Shown: positions 1 to 10,712, counted from the stretch's first letter. The stretch is DNA of 64,000 bases from Arthrobacter pascens (GCF_017052465.1 NZ_JAFHKT010000115.1:1-64000); one strand, 5' to 3'. Program-made: numbers and translations. The notes: generated by a model from the sequence alone, not told the origin.

Positions 1-219
1 AGGCTGCACAAAATTTGAAACCAGCTAAAAAACCAGACCCACCCACAGGGGCAGGCGAGCCCGGCAAATCAACCAATTCATATAAAATAAACCGGTATCA
101 ACAAACTTGGCACACTATTGAGTTCTCAAACAACAGACACATTCGAATACTTCTCGAAACAATTTGCGACTCAATTCGCTAATCTCTTTTGTTTCGCATT
201 TCTTCGCTGCGATGTTTAT
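1..219 (-). other. rrn: rRNA operon leader (5' part), 16S gene lies off the left edge
   Basis: On the minus strand this AT-rich stretch reads towards the window edge. It carries a boxA-like antitermination site and then a sequence typical of actinobacterial 16S leaders. The mature 16S start is not reached. This is inferred from the leader motif and the tandem promoters to its right; no rRNA sequence is visible here. Confidence 0.75.
107..135 (-). promoter_or_regulatory. boxA/nut-like antitermination site of rrn leader
   Basis: The minus strand contains TGTTGTTTGAGAACTCAATA followed by GTGTGCCAA. This matches the conserved actinobacterial rRNA leader element (boxA region with TTGAGAACTCAA) bound by the Nus antitermination complex. 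It marks the downstream gene as 16S rRNA. Confidence 0.8.
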
Positions 220-248
220 AGCTTATTTCATTCATTTTCACTTTGCAA
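220..248 (-). promoter_or_regulatory. rrn promoter P2 (candidate)
   Basis: Minus strand -35 TTGCAA (243-248) and -10 TAAGCT (220-225) are separated by 17 nt. It lies between P1 and the boxA element. Its -35 resembles that of P1, consistent with tandem rrn promoters. Confidence 0.5.
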
Positions 249-393
249 ATCCGGTTGTTTTCCCGATATTCACTTCCGTGTAACGAATCCGCCCAGCACT
301 ATTGGAAGCTTTTCTTCATTCAGTGCTTTGCACATGAAGAATTGCTTCTCAGTGAAGGGGGTTTGTCACCACTCAGCGGCGGCGACTCAGAAG

Positions 394-422
394 ACATTAC
401 ACGCTCCCCCGCGGCCGTGCAA
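394..422 (-). promoter_or_regulatory. rrn promoter P1 (candidate)
   Basis: Minus strand -35 TTGCAC (417-422) and -10 TAATGT (394-399) have an exact 17-nt spacer. The -35 is flanked by an 8-bp inverted repeat, CACGCTCC at 400-407 and GGAGCGTG at 435-442. The promoter starts only about 40 bp past the tyrS stop, with no clear terminator between, so tyrS read-through may feed the rRNA operon. Confidence 0.65.
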
Positions 423-461
423 ATCGGCTGCGGAGGAGCGTGCAATGAAGGGATCGTAGTG

Positions 462-1775
462 CTAGCTGCCCAATACCTGGACGGTGGCCAGGTTCTTTTT
501 GCCCCGGCGCAACAGCAGGTATTTGCCGTGCAGCAGTTCGGACCGTGCAATCACAGCATCGGGGTCGGACACCTTGGCGTTGTTGACGTAGGCGCCGCCT
601 TCGCCAACGATCCTGCGCGCGGCAGACTTGCTCTCCGACAGACCCGATGCAACCAGCAGGTCGATGATGCCCAGGGCCGCCCCGTCCACAGAGGCAGAGG
701 GCAGCTCGGACGTCGCCGCCGCGAGCGTCTGCTCGTCCAGTACCGACAGGTCCCCGTGGCCGAAGACCGCAGCCGATGCCGCGATGACCTTTTCAGTCGC
801 TTCGACGCCGTGGACCAGCGAGGTCACCTCGTACGCGAGCCGGCGCTGGCCCTCGCGGGCAAAGGGACGTTCGGCAACGGACACCCCGATCGCCTCGATC
901 TCGGCGCGGTTCAGGAAAGTGAAGACCTTGAGCCGGTCAACAACGTCGGCATCGGCAGTGTTCAGCCAGAACTGGTAGAAGGCGTAGGGGCTGCACATGG
1001 CCGGATCCAGCCAGATGGCATTGCCTTCGCTCTTGCCGAACTTCGTGCCGTCGGCGTTGGTGATGAGCGGGGTGCCGAGCGCGTGCACGGTTTTCCCCTC
1101 CACCTTGCGGATGAGCTCCGTGCCGCTCGTCAGGTTTCCCCACTGATCGGATCCGCCGGTCTGCAGCACACAGCCGTAGTCGCGGTAGAGCTGCAGGTAG
1201 TCCATCCCCTGCAGGATCTGGTAGCTGAACTCCGTGTAGCTGATGCCCTCGTCGGAGCTGAGGCGCGATGCCACGGCGTCTTTGCGCAGCATCGTGCTCA
1301 CGCGGAAGTGCTTTCCGATCTCGCGCAGGAAGTCGATTGCACTCAGCGGCGCGGTCCAGTCGAGGTTGTTCACCATGCGTGCCGCGTTGGCACCATCAAA
1401 GCTCAGGAAGCGCCGCACCTGGTCCTGCAGGTAGCCGACCCACTCCGAAACTGTGTCCTTCGTGTTCAGGGTGCGCTCCGCCGTCGGCCGAGGGTCACCG
1501 ATCAGGCCGGTGGAGCCGCCCACGAGGCCCAGGGGCTTGTGGCCTGCCAGCTGGAGGCGCCTCATGAGGAGGAGCTGGACCAGGTTCCCCAGGTGAAGGC
1601 TCGGGGCCGTGGGGTCGAACCCGCAGTAATACGTGACCGGGTCTCCCGCAAGGAGCTTCTCCAGTTCCACCTCATCGGTGGACACGTGGACAAGTCCGCG
1701 CCATTTGAGCTCCTGCCAGACATTGGCGAAGCTGGGGTCGTTCTGCTGGGATTCGAGGTCGTTTAGGTGTGACAC
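462..1775 (-). CDS. tyrS: tyrosyl-tRNA synthetase
   Basis: Class I aminoacyl-tRNA synthetase that charges tRNA-Tyr with tyrosine in the cytoplasm. At 437 aa it has the usual bacterial length. The HIGH-type motif is HLGN at residues 61-64, a KFGKS (KMSKS-type) loop lies in the middle, and a C-terminal S4-like RNA-binding domain contains SGLSESKSAARRIV. The GTG start has no good Shine-Dalgarno. A TAACTT -10 lies 7 nt upstream, suggesting a leaderless mRNA. Immediately downstream on the same strand is the rRNA operon promoter region, a common tyrS-rrn arrangement in this group. Confidence 0.97.
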   Translation of the reverse strand: MSHLNDLESQQNDPSFANVWQELKWRGLVHVSTDEVELEKLLAGDPVTYYCGFDPTAPSLHLGNLVQLLLMRRLQLAGHKPLGLVGGSTGLIGDPRPTAERTLNTKDTVSEWVGYLQDQVRRFLSFDGANAARMVNNLDWTAPLSAIDFLREIGKHFRVSTMLRKDAVASRLSSDEGISYTEFSYQILQGMDYLQLYRDYGCVLQTGGSDQWGNLTSGTELIRKVEGKTVHALGTPLITNADGTKFGKSEGNAIWLDPAMCSPYAFYQFWLNTADADVVDRLKVFTFLNRAEIEAIGVSVAERPFAREGQRRLAYEVTSLVHGVEATEKVIAASAAVFGHGDLSVLDEQTLAAATSELPSASVDGAALGIIDLLVASGLSESKSAARRIVGEGGAYVNNAKVSDPDAVIARSELLHGKYLLLRRGKKNLATVQVLGS

Positions 1776-1782
1776 GCCTTCT

Positions 1783-1788
1783 AAGTTA
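1783..1788 (-). promoter_or_regulatory. -10 box of tyrS, leaderless type
   Basis: TAACTT sits 7 nt before the GTG start on the minus strand, which would place the transcription start at or next to the start codon. No convincing -35 is visible. Confidence 0.4.
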
Positions 1789-1850
1789 GCAGGATCGGCG
1801 GCCTGCGGCGGCCCTCATGCCGGCACCAGTCGCCCTCATCGGAGCCGGCA

Positions 1851-1888
1851 CCGGGCGCCCGTCATCAGAGACGGCCACGGGCGCCCGG
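1851..1888 (-). terminator. hairpin after helR
   Basis: Perfect 12-bp inverted repeat CCGGGCGCCCGT / ACGGGCGCCCGG with a 14-nt loop, 18 bp past the helR stop. There is no T-run, so it is either a GC-type intrinsic terminator or a processing/stability hairpin. Confidence 0.5.
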
Positions 1889-1905
1889 AACCGCCCCGGA
1901 CAATC

Positions 1906-4134
1906 TCAGCGTTCGATGCCCGCCGGAATGCCCGCGCCTGCGATCAGCCGGAGCCGCTGCGTGGGCCGCGTCATGGCTACGTAGAGGTCGCCCACCCTGC
2001 CATGTTCATGGTTGAGCATCATGGACGGCTCGAGAACCACCACGGCGTCGAATTCCAGGCCCTTGGCCTCCCTGGGGCTGATGACGACTACGTCCTGTTC
2101 GTAGCTGCCGGCGCCGGAGCCGATGCGGCGGCCGTAGACTGCGCGGAGTGCTGACGTGGCCTCGGGCAGGAGGTCCCCGTCGGCAATAACGGCAAGCAGG
2201 CCGCCGTCGATCGCGTCCAGCTCCTCCGGCAGCACCTCCACCAGCCGGCTTACCAGGCTGCCCGGGTCCACCCGATCGATGATGGGCGACCAGCGGCCCT
2301 CACGGACCGCCTTCGGCGCGGACACCACGAGCCCGGCAGCGTTGGCCATCCGCGCAGCCGACTCGGCGATCTGCGACGGCGTCCGGTAGTTCACGGTGAG
2401 CTCTTCGAGCTGCCAGCGGTCGCCGAACAGCGGGCCGAGGGCACCCTGCCACGAATTGGCCCCGGCCACGGAGCTGGTCTGGGCGATGTCCCCCACGATC
2501 GTGAAGGACTTCAGCGGGCAGCGCCGGACGAGGAGGCGCCACTGCATCGGCGACAGTTCCTGCGCCTCATCCACCACGATGTGGCCAAACGCCCAGGTGC
2601 GGTCGCTGGTGGCCCGCTCGGCCGCGGTCAACCGTGCCTCGCGCTCCTGGTTCTGCTCAACGAGTTCCTCGGCGGACATCAGGACGTCCACGCCGGCCGT
2701 CTCCATGTTGACGAGCGTCTGCCGGGCGTTTGCCAGGTCCCGGGCGCGGTCGTGCTCCTGCTGGGCGAGTCCGCGGCCGGCAGCGGGATCGAGCTCGCCG
2801 AGGAGTTCGGCCGCCTCGTCAAGGAGCGGCACGTCGGCCTCGGTCCACGGGGCATCCGGAGCGCGGAGCAGCAGCTCACGTTCCCTCGCCGTGAGTTTCG
2901 GCGTGCAGGCTTCCAGGAGCGCGGGCTTGCTCAGCAGTTCACTGACCAGCTTTTCGGGCGTCATCGGCATCCAGCAGAGGTTCAGCGCGATGCGGACGTC
3001 CCTGGCGGAGCGGACGTCCTCGGCAAGATAGGACCGGTCTGCGTTGTTGCCGATGTTGCCCGCTTCCACGAGCTCCGTTATCTGCTCCGTCAGTTCGCGG
3101 AGCAGGATTTTGACGAACGTGACGCGTGCTTCGTTGTGGGGCTTGCCGGTGGAGCGGGCCCGTTCCCGGGCGCGGCGGACCTGCCGGGGCGTGAGGACCA
3201 GCTTTCGTCCGTCCACTTCGAGAATCCGGTTTTCGGCAGGGATGCGCTGCCGGTTGGCCACGGCGTTGGCAATGACGTCGGCCATGTCCAGCCGCCCCTT
3301 GATGGCAGCAACATCGGCCTCCGGCTCGGGGACGGCGTTGATGCCCGGCATCAGCCGGCCGACGCTTGCCATCACGACGCCGGTTTCGCCGAGCGACGGC
3401 AGGACGCGTTCGATGTACTTCATGAAGGACGACGACGGTCCCACCAGCAGCACGCCGGCTGTCTTGAGCCTGTCCCGGTGCGTGTAGAGCAGGTATGCGG
3501 CACGGTGCAGCGCGACGGCGGTCTTACCCGTGCCCGGCCCGCCCTGGACCACGAGGGCACCGGAGATGGACGACCGGATGATGCGGTCCTGTTCGGACTG
3601 GATGGTGCCGACGATGTCCGACATCCGGCCGGTCCGCTTGGAGTTCAGGGCGGCGAGCAGCGCGCCTTCGCCCTGCAGGGACTCGTTGTCCGCCAGCATG
3701 TCCGCGTCCAGGACGTCGTCCTCGATGGCTTTGACCTCGCGCCCCTGGAGGATCAGGTGCCTGCGCCGGCGCACGCCCTGGCGATCAAAGGCCGTGGCCT
3801 GGTAGAAGTGCCCTGCTTCGGGCGCACGCCAGTCCACCATGAGGCGCTGCAGATCATCGGTGGTCAGGCCGATGCGGCCGATGTACTGCGCCTCTCCTGA
3901 GTCGAGGTCCAGCCGGCCAAACACCAGGCGGTCGTCGACGGCGTCGAGCTGGGCCAGGCGGTCCTCGTAGAGGGCCGCGAAGGCGTCGCGTTCGGAAACG
4001 TTCTGCATGGTGCCCACTGCGCCAGCGCGGCGCACCTGTGCCAGCTGGGCGCGTTTTTCCTCGCGCAATTCATCAAGCCGGGCATACAGACCGGCCACAT
4101 AGTCCCGTTCGTGGGCCAAATCGGCGTCGAGCAT
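1906..4134 (-). CDS. helR: HelR/HelD-type RNA polymerase recycling helicase
   Basis: UvrD/Rep-like superfamily 1 ATPase of the class that binds RNA polymerase, removes it from stalled complexes and in some actinobacteria protects it from rifampicin. It is 742 aa. The N-terminus (about 1-70) is a charged coiled coil, as in HelD proteins, and reaches into the RNAP secondary channel in known relatives. Walker A GGPGTGKT is at 198-205 and Walker B VVDEAQELSP lies in the C-terminal half. The insert between helicase lobes is long, as in HelR. A GGGGA element lies before the ATG. I found no rifampicin-associated element upstream. An ordinary DNA helicase IV is the alternative; the N-terminus favours HelR. 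Confidence 0.8.
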   Translation of the reverse strand: MLDADLAHERDYVAGLYARLDELREEKRAQLAQVRRAGAVGTMQNVSERDAFAALYEDRLAQLDAVDDRLVFGRLDLDSGEAQYIGRIGLTTDDLQRLMVDWRAPEAGHFYQATAFDRQGVRRRRHLILQGREVKAIEDDVLDADMLADNESLQGEGALLAALNSKRTGRMSDIVGTIQSEQDRIIRSSISGALVVQGGPGTGKTAVALHRAAYLLYTHRDRLKTAGVLLVGPSSSFMKYIERVLPSLGETGVVMASVGRLMPGINAVPEPEADVAAIKGRLDMADVIANAVANRQRIPAENRILEVDGRKLVLTPRQVRRARERARSTGKPHNEARVTFVKILLRELTEQITELVEAGNIGNNADRSYLAEDVRSARDVRIALNLCWMPMTPEKLVSELLSKPALLEACTPKLTARERELLLRAPDAPWTEADVPLLDEAAELLGELDPAAGRGLAQQEHDRARDLANARQTLVNMETAGVDVLMSAEELVEQNQEREARLTAAERATSDRTWAFGHIVVDEAQELSPMQWRLLVRRCPLKSFTIVGDIAQTSSVAGANSWQGALGPLFGDRWQLEELTVNYRTPSQIAESAARMANAAGLVVSAPKAVREGRWSPIIDRVDPGSLVSRLVEVLPEELDAIDGGLLAVIADGDLLPEATSALRAVYGRRIGSGAGSYEQDVVVISPREAKGLEFDAVVVLEPSMMLNHEHGRVGDLYVAMTRPTQRLRLIAGAGIPAGIER

Positions 4135-4255
4135 TTAAACGTTCCCCTATCGCAAAAGACAGACCGTCCATTCTACAACCATTTCGGTGTCCGTGGCGGC
4201 TGTTGAACTGCATACAGCAGGTTATCTGACGGGACGGGCAGGAATCAGCGCGCCT

Positions 4256-4912
4256 CTAGGGGCGCGCCGGGTCGGCGGTGCGCGCCGGGCGCGCCTTCGC
4301 CGCCTTGTAGCGGGACACAGTGGGGTCCCCCGTCAACCAGAAGCGCCACGGATAGTCGTGCGTGCCACCGTGCCCGGCCACGCCGACCCGCGGACCCGCG
4401 CTTACGTGCGCGGCGGGTGCAGGCGGCATGGCCAGACCGAACGGCGGGCTCAGGGCGTCCCTGCCACTGTCCTCGGTGGTCAGCCCGAGCGCCGTGGCGA
4501 GCCTGGCGGGACCGCTGGCCAGGTCCTTGGCGGATTTCGACGTGGGCCGCCGCTCGAGGGCCAGTTCCCGGCCCTCAACTATTTCGCCCGCGCGCAGCAG
4601 GACAGCGGAGGCGTGGCCGGCCGGTCCGCACACGATGTTGGCGCAGTAGTGCATGCCGTACGTGAAGTAGACATAGAGATGGCCCGCCGGACCGAACATG
4701 GGGGCGTTCCTGCGGGTGGGTCCGCGGTACGTATGGGAGCCGGGGTCGGGATGGAGGGAATCCACCGGACCCATGTAGGCCTCCAGCTCAGTGATGCGGA
4801 CGGCGACGGGTCCCTCCGGGCTCATGTGGGTCAGGACCGACCCCAGGAGCAGCGGGGCGATTTCCCGCGCATCGCCGGACAAGAATTGCCGCATGGGTCC
4901 GCTGGTGGTCAT
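4256..4912 (-). CDS. mpg: 3-methyladenine DNA glycosylase, AAG/Mpg family
   Basis: Base-excision repair enzyme removing alkylated and deaminated purines. It is 218 aa, normal for bacterial AAG proteins. Family sequence includes ITELEAYMGPVDSLHPDPG (the catalytic Glu in the TELEAY segment), HTYRGPTRRNAPMFGPAGH and VYFTYGMHYCANIV. The ATG is preceded by TAAAGT exactly 6 nt upstream, suggesting a leaderless transcript. It diverges from the AdaA-AlkA/Ogt operon across 110 bp, so three alkylation-repair genes sit side by side. Whether they share control is not visible. Confidence 0.93.
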   Translation of the reverse strand: MTTSGPMRQFLSGDAREIAPLLLGSVLTHMSPEGPVAVRITELEAYMGPVDSLHPDPGSHTYRGPTRRNAPMFGPAGHLYVYFTYGMHYCANIVCGPAGHASAVLLRAGEIVEGRELALERRPTSKSAKDLASGPARLATALGLTTEDSGRDALSPPFGLAMPPAPAAHVSAGPRVGVAGHGGTHDYPWRFWLTGDPTVSRYKAAKARPARTADPARP

Positions 4913-4918
4913 GCCCCG

Positions 4919-4924
4919 ACTTTA
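4919..4924 (-). promoter_or_regulatory. -10 box of mpg, leaderless type
   Basis: TAAAGT lies 6 nt before the ATG on the minus strand, with no Shine-Dalgarno in the gap. No clear -35 is visible. Confidence 0.45.
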
Positions 4925-5022
4925 CCCAAGGGTTTCTGGTGCGGGGGCGGGCAGCCGCACACGCCCACGGCCATGTCCGATTTCCGCTAGCCCCGCACTC
5001 TGCCGGCTGACAGGATGGAGTC

Positions 5023-6534
5023 ATGGACTTCTGGCAGCGCTACCGCGCCATCGACGCACGGGACACCCGTTTCGACGGGCAGTTCTACACGGCGGTGCGG
5101 ACCACGGGCATCTATTGCAGGCCCTCCTGCCCGGCGAAGACGCCAAAAGCGGAAAACGTCACGTTCTACGAAACGTCGGCTGCCGCGCATGAAGCCGGCT
5201 ACCGTGCCTGCAAGCGCTGCCTGCCCGAGGCCGTGCCCGGGACCCCCGCCTGGAACGTCCGCTCGGACGTAGCGGGCCGGGCCATGCGGCTCATCAACGA
5301 CGGCGTGATCAACCGTGACGGCGTGGAAGGCCTGGCCGCACGCCTCGGATACTCATCCCGGCAGCTGAACAGGATCCTGAGCCATGAGCTCGGGGCCGGT
5401 CCGCTCTCACTGGCGCGGGCCGGCAGGGCACAGACCGCCCGCACGTTGCTGGTGTCCACGTCCATGAAGCTCGCGGACATCGCCTTTGCTGCCGGTTTCA
5501 GCAGCGTCCGCCAGTTCAACGAGACCGTGGGCGAGGTCTTCGCCATGACACCGACAGCGCTTCGCGCCACAGCGCACCCCCATCCCGCGCCGGCGGCCAG
5601 CACGGCACTCACCCTGAATCTGCCCTACCGGAAGCCCTTCGACCCTGGGATTTTTACCTTCCTGGCGCTCCGCGCCATCCCGGGGATCGAGGCCGGCACG
5701 CCGACGTCGTACGGCCGCTGCCTGCGGCTGCCCCATGGCGATGCCCGGTTCACCGTGGAGTACGGCGCCGGGGCCCCGGGGCGTCCGCTGGTGCTCACCA
5801 TCGCGGCGGTGGACCTGCGCGACCTTCCGGCCCTGCTGAGCAGGGTGCGCCGGCTGTTCGATCTCGACGCCGACCCTGTGGCGATCGACGACGCCCTCGC
5901 CGCTGATCCCCGGCTGTCCGCCGCGGTGGCCGCGGCGCCCGGCATGCGCATGCCTGGCGCCTTGGATCCGCAGGAACTGCTGATCCGGGCCATGATCGGC
6001 CAGCAGATTACGGTTGCCGCGGCCCGGACGGCGCTCACGCAGCTTTCCGCGGCAGGCAGTGCCAGTGCTGTCGCCGGCGACGGCCTGGACAGGAGGTTCC
6101 CCACGCCCGAGCAGATCTCGGCAGCCGGCAGGGAACTGCTGCGCGGGCCGCAACGCAGAATAGACTCACTCATGGCGGCCGCGGCCGCACTGGCTGCCGG
6201 AGACCTGGAGCTGGGCTACGGGGATGACCTGCCGGGGCTGCGGTCGAAGCTCCTCCCGCTGGCGGGTGTCGGCCCCTGGACCGTGGGGTACGTGGCGATG
6301 CGCGTGATCGGCGCCCCGGACATCTATCTCGCCAACGACGCCGCGGTCCGCAACGGGATCCGGGCGCTGTCGGCCGGCACGGTCTCTAGCGGGCAGGGCG
6401 CCGACACCGCCACGCTGTCCTCCGACTTCTCTGAAGTCAGTCCGTGGCGCTCCTATGCCACCATGCACCTCTGGAGGGCGGCCGCGGCTGCCCCGAAATC
6501 CACCACAACCACCGCCGTAAAGGCACTGACATGA
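5023..6534 (+). CDS. AdaA-AlkA fusion: alkylation sensor/activator and DNA glycosylase
   Basis: Bifunctional 503-aa protein. Residues 1-75 form the Ada methylphosphotriester-accepting zinc domain, with Cys32, Cys36, Cys63 and Cys66 visible. About 80-185 is an AraC-type helix-turn-helix that would bind target promoters once Cys is methylated. About 190-500 is an AlkA N-terminal domain plus an HhH-GPD glycosylase, including [13 protein letters not shown] and the catalytic Asp in YLANDAA. It should therefore sense methylated DNA, activate transcription and excise alkylated bases. It is translationally coupled to ogt (ATGA overlap). GGATGGAG lies just before the ATG and also overlaps a weak -10 (CAGGAT, 6 nt upstream). 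Confidence 0.93.
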   Translation: MDFWQRYRAIDARDTRFDGQFYTAVRTTGIYCRPSCPAKTPKAENVTFYETSAAAHEAGYRACKRCLPEAVPGTPAWNVRSDVAGRAMRLINDGVINRDGVEGLAARLGYSSRQLNRILSHELGAGPLSLARAGRAQTARTLLVSTSMKLADIAFAAGFSSVRQFNETVGEVFAMTPTALRATAHPHPAPAASTALTLNLPYRKPFDPGIFTFLALRAIPGIEAGTPTSYGRCLRLPHGDARFTVEYGAGAPGRPLVLTIAAVDLRDLPALLSRVRRLFDLDADPVAIDDALAADPRLSAAVAAAPGMRMPGALDPQELLIRAMIGQQITVAAARTALTQLSAAGSASAVAGDGLDRRFPTPEQISAAGRELLRGPQRRIDSLMAAAAALAAGDLELGYGDDLPGLRSKLLPLAGVGPWTVGYVAMRVIGAPDIYLANDAAVRNGIRALSAGTVSSGQGADTATLSSDFSEVSPWRSYATMHLWRAAAAAPKSTTTTAVKALT

Positions 6535-7118
6535 AGGCACAGAACATGAGAGTCGAGCACACGGACACGGCCATCAAGGCGCAGCTGCTCACCATGGCAA
6601 CTCCGGACGGCCCGTTTACCATCATCGCCCGGGACGGTGTGGTGCTGGCTTCGGGCTGGACGGCGGAGGCCAGTGAACTCACCGGTCAGATCCATCCCGA
6701 GCTGCTGCCGGCCGGCTACGAGAACGTGGACGGCCTCGGCCCCATTTCTGCGGCCGTGGAGGCCTTCTACGCCGGCAACCCGGCCCCGGCCATGGGCGTG
6801 CCCGTGCTGCAGAAGTCGGGTCCTTTCCGGGCACACGCCTGGGATGTCCTGCGGACCGTCCGTCCCGGAGCGCCGGTGACTTACACCGAGTACGCAGAGC
6901 TGTCCGGTAATGCCAAGGCGGTGCGCGCCGCGGCCAGTGCATGCGCCTTCAACGCCGCGGCGCTGTTCGTGCCGTGCCACCGGGTGGTCCGCACCGACGG
7001 CACGCTGGGCGGTTTCCGGTGGGGGCTGCGGATCAAGGAAAGCCTGCTGGCCCGCGAAAGGGATGCCCTCACAGCGCCATCACCCGCGGCCGAATCTCTC
7101 ACAACGCAGGCGCGCTAG
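6531..7118 (+). CDS. ogt: O6-methylguanine-DNA methyltransferase
   Basis: Suicide repair protein moving the methyl or alkyl group from O6-methylguanine to its own cysteine. With the ATG overlapping the previous stop (ATGA) it is 195 aa. The active site [11 protein letters not shown] is present with Cys149, followed by [17 protein letters not shown], typical of the family. An in-frame start at 6444 would add 29 residues inside the upstream gene and is unlikely. Together with the upstream fusion it completes an adaptive-response operon split differently from E. coli Ada. Confidence 0.95.
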   Translation: MKAQNMRVEHTDTAIKAQLLTMATPDGPFTIIARDGVVLASGWTAEASELTGQIHPELLPAGYENVDGLGPISAAVEAFYAGNPAPAMGVPVLQKSGPFRAHAWDVLRTVRPGAPVTYTEYAELSGNAKAVRAAASACAFNAAALFVPCHRVVRTDGTLGGFRWGLRIKESLLARERDALTAPSPAAESLTTQAR

Positions 7119-7132
7119 GCGAGGCGGCGTCC

Positions 7133-7870
7133 CTACTTGGACGCCGGAACTCCCGACGGCCACGGCAGCAGCTCCGGCAGATCCACGCCGTCGGCCGCCG
7201 CAGAGGCGCGCAGGCTGCCCAGCGAAGGTTCGCGGCCGGCGAGCCAGGCCGCGATGTCGGTGACCATTCCGCTGATGACAGTGGAGCGCCCGCCGGTGCC
7301 GATTGCCACAGGCGGCAGGCCGAGGGGCTGGAGCACAAACTTCTGTCCTTCCGGCACCCGGGCCGACAGGAAATCGAAGAGGTGTTCGCAGAACTGCCTG
7401 CTCCAGGTTTCCGGCCCGCGCCCGGTGCCGAGGTCGGACGCATGGATCACGAGCTCGCGCCACAGCGCCAGGCCGCCGTCGAGCACCACTCCCCCGCGGT
7501 AGGAAATGGGAACCTGCCAGCCGCCCGGCTCCAGCGAGTCGAACGCCTGCAGGGCCCGTTCGAGCGCTGCGGTGAGGTCGCGGCGGTGTTCGTCGATGCC
7601 ATGGCCGGCAGCCGCCTCGATGGCATTCGTGCGGCCGTCGTAACCGCCGTCGTACAGCTCCACCGTTTCGCCGCGGGCCGCGAATTCGAGCTGCCGGGCC
7701 ATGGCGTTCGAGATACCGGTGATGTGCGCGAGCACATGTCCGCGGGTCCAGCCCGCCAGCAGGGAGGGTGCCGGAACGTCTTCCTGGGTGAGCTTTGCTG
7801 CAAGGGAGGCAACGACGTCGGCCGCTTTGTGAAGTTCGGCGAGAACCGTGTCGGGTGTGATTGCGGTCAT
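7133..7870 (-). CDS. maleylpyruvate-isomerase-like DinB-fold protein (mycothiol-dependent family)
   Basis: Protein of 245 aa. It has the N-terminal DinB-like four-helix domain seen in mycothiol-dependent maleylpyruvate isomerases and related actinobacterial proteins. The motif LLAGWTRGHVLAHI (about 37-50) supplies the first metal-ligand His. Members are metal-dependent thiol transferases or isomerases with largely unknown substrates. A TACGAT -10 lies exactly 6 nt before the ATG. It converges on ogt with a 14-bp gap. The substrate cannot be told from sequence. Confidence 0.8.
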   Translation of the reverse strand: MTAITPDTVLAELHKAADVVASLAAKLTQEDVPAPSLLAGWTRGHVLAHITGISNAMARQLEFAARGETVELYDGGYDGRTNAIEAAAGHGIDEHRRDLTAALERALQAFDSLEPGGWQVPISYRGGVVLDGGLALWRELVIHASDLGTGRGPETWSRQFCEHLFDFLSARVPEGQKFVLQPLGLPPVAIGTGGRSTVISGMVTDIAAWLAGREPSLGSLRASAAADGVDLPELLPWPSGVPASK

Positions 7871-7876
7871 ACGGCA

Positions 7877-7882
7877 ATCGTA
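7877..7882 (-). promoter_or_regulatory. -10 box of the DinB-fold gene, leaderless type
   Basis: TACGAT lies 6 nt before the ATG on the minus strand, with no Shine-Dalgarno between. Confidence 0.45.
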
Positions 7883-7954
7883 GCGGACAGTTAATTTGCC
7901 TTAACGCAGGTCCCGCGCCGGCCATGATCGTGGTGGGTCTTCGGCGCTAAACCC

Positions 7955-8055
7955 ACAACGCTCTCTCATGCATGGATATCGACAACGCTCTCCCACTTTC
8001 TTGCGGAAAGTGAGAGAGCGTTGGCCAAAAAGCCGCAACAACTGAGAGAGCGTGG
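7955..8055. repeat. cluster of GAGAGAGCGTT palindromic units
   Basis: Four related units lie in 100 bp. Two read ACAACGCTCTCTCA-like (7955-7968, 7982-8000) and two are inverted, GTGAGAGAGCGTTG-like (8006-8023) and ACTGAGAGAGCGTGG (8041-8055). The central pair forms an 18-bp stem (7983-8000 with 8006-8023) with one mismatch and a 5-nt loop. It lies just past the argH stop and could end argH transcription. The pattern looks like a dispersed extragenic palindrome family. Confidence 0.7.
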
Positions 8056-8060
8056 TGCTG

Positions 8061-9506
<1,446 letters not shown>

Positions 9507-10712
9507 TTACTTCCCTGCGACGCGGATGTCGCGGCCGGAGGCAACCTTGGCGGACATGCCCCACAGCTCGATGAAGCCGCGAGCCATGGACTGGTCGAAC
9601 GTGTCGCCGGTGTCGTAGGTGGCGAGGTCGAAGTCGTAGAGCGAGGTCTCGGAACGACGTCCGTTGACGATCGCCTGGCCGCCGTGCAGCACCATGCGGA
9701 TGTCACCCGAGACGTAGCGCTGGGTGTCTGCGATGAAGGCGTCGAGGGAGCGCTTGAGCGGGGAGAACCACTGGCCGTCGTAGACCAGTTCGGCCCAGCG
9801 CTGGCCAACAGTGGCCTTGAAGCGGGCCTGCTCACGCTCGATGGTGATGTCCTCGAGGTGCTTGTGGGCCGTGATCAGTGCCATGGCACCGGGAGCCTCG
9901 TAGATTTCGCGGGACTTGATGCCCACGAGGCGGTCCTCGACGACGTCGATGCGGCCCACACCCTGCGCACCGGCACGGCGGTTGAGTTCCTTGATGGCCT
10001 GCAGCGGGGTGACCTTGACGCCGTCGATGGCTACCGGAACGCCGGCTTCGAAGGAGATGGTGACCTCGTCCGGGGCCGGCGGGAACTCCGGGGTGGCGGT
10101 GTAGTCGTAGATGTCCTTGGTGGGGGCGTTCCAGATGTCCTCGAGGTAGCCGGTTTCGACGGCGCGTCCCCAGACGTTCTGGTCGATCGAGTAGGGGTTC
10201 TTCTTGGTGGTCTCGATCGGCAGTCCCTTTTCCTCGGCGAAGGCGATGGCCTTGTCGCGGGTCAGGGCGAGGTCGCGGACCGGCGCGATGCACTTCAGGT
10301 CCGGGCCGAGGGTCTGGATGCCCACTTCGAAGCGGACCTGGTCGTTGCCCTTGCCGGTGCAGCCGTGGGCCACGGTGGTGGCGCCGAATTCGCGGGCCGC
10401 CTTGACGAGGTGCTTGACGATCACGGGGCGGGAAATCGCGGAGACCAGCGGGTAGTGGCCCTGGTACAGCGCGTTGGCCTGCAGCGTCGGCATGCAGTAT
10501 TCGTTGGCGAACTCGTCGCTCGCGTCAGCCACGTAGGCCTCGACGGCGCCGCAGCCGAGGGCGCGCTGGCGGATGGTCTCCAGCGATTCGCCGCCCTGTC
10601 CGACGTCGACCGCCACGGCGATGACCTCGGCGCCGGTGGCTTCACCGATCCAGCCGATGGCTACGGAAGTATCCAGGCCACCGGAGTAGGCCAGAACAAT
10701 ACGTTCAGTCAC
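9507..10712 (-). CDS. argG: argininosuccinate synthase
   Basis: ATP-dependent joining of citrulline and aspartate to argininosuccinate. It is 401 aa, type I family. The PP-loop AYSGGLDTS is at 8-16. [17 protein letters not shown] and the [10 protein letters not shown] segment match the family. The GTG start is preceded by AAGGAG with an 8-nt spacer. It lies between argR and argH. The 98-bp argR-argG gap shows no ArgR-box-like palindrome, so transcription probably continues from upstream or uses a weak internal promoter. Confidence 0.98.
   Translation of the reverse strand: MTERIVLAYSGGLDTSVAIGWIGEATGAEVIAVAVDVGQGGESLETIRQRALGCGAVEAYVADASDEFANEYCMPTLQANALYQGHYPLVSAISRPVIVKHLVKAAREFGATTVAHGCTGKGNDQVRFEVGIQTLGPDLKCIAPVRDLALTRDKAIAFAEEKGLPIETTKKNPYSIDQNVWGRAVETGYLEDIWNAPTKDIYDYTATPEFPPAPDEVTISFEAGVPVAIDGVKVTPLQAIKELNRRAGAQGVGRIDVVEDRLVGIKSREIYEAPGAMALITAHKHLEDITIEREQARFKATVGQRWAELVYDGQWFSPLKRSLDAFIADTQRYVSGDIRMVLHGGQAIVNGRRSETSLYDFDLATYDTGDTFDQSMARGFIELWGMSAKVASGRDIRVAGK

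Noticed and set aside
243..1766. 507-codon plus-strand frame over tyrS
   Set aside because: Shadow of tyrS; its left part lies in the rRNA leader and promoter region.
4135..4255. Rifampicin-associated element upstream of helR
   Set aside because: No 19-bp GC-rich inverted repeat of that type is present in this interval.
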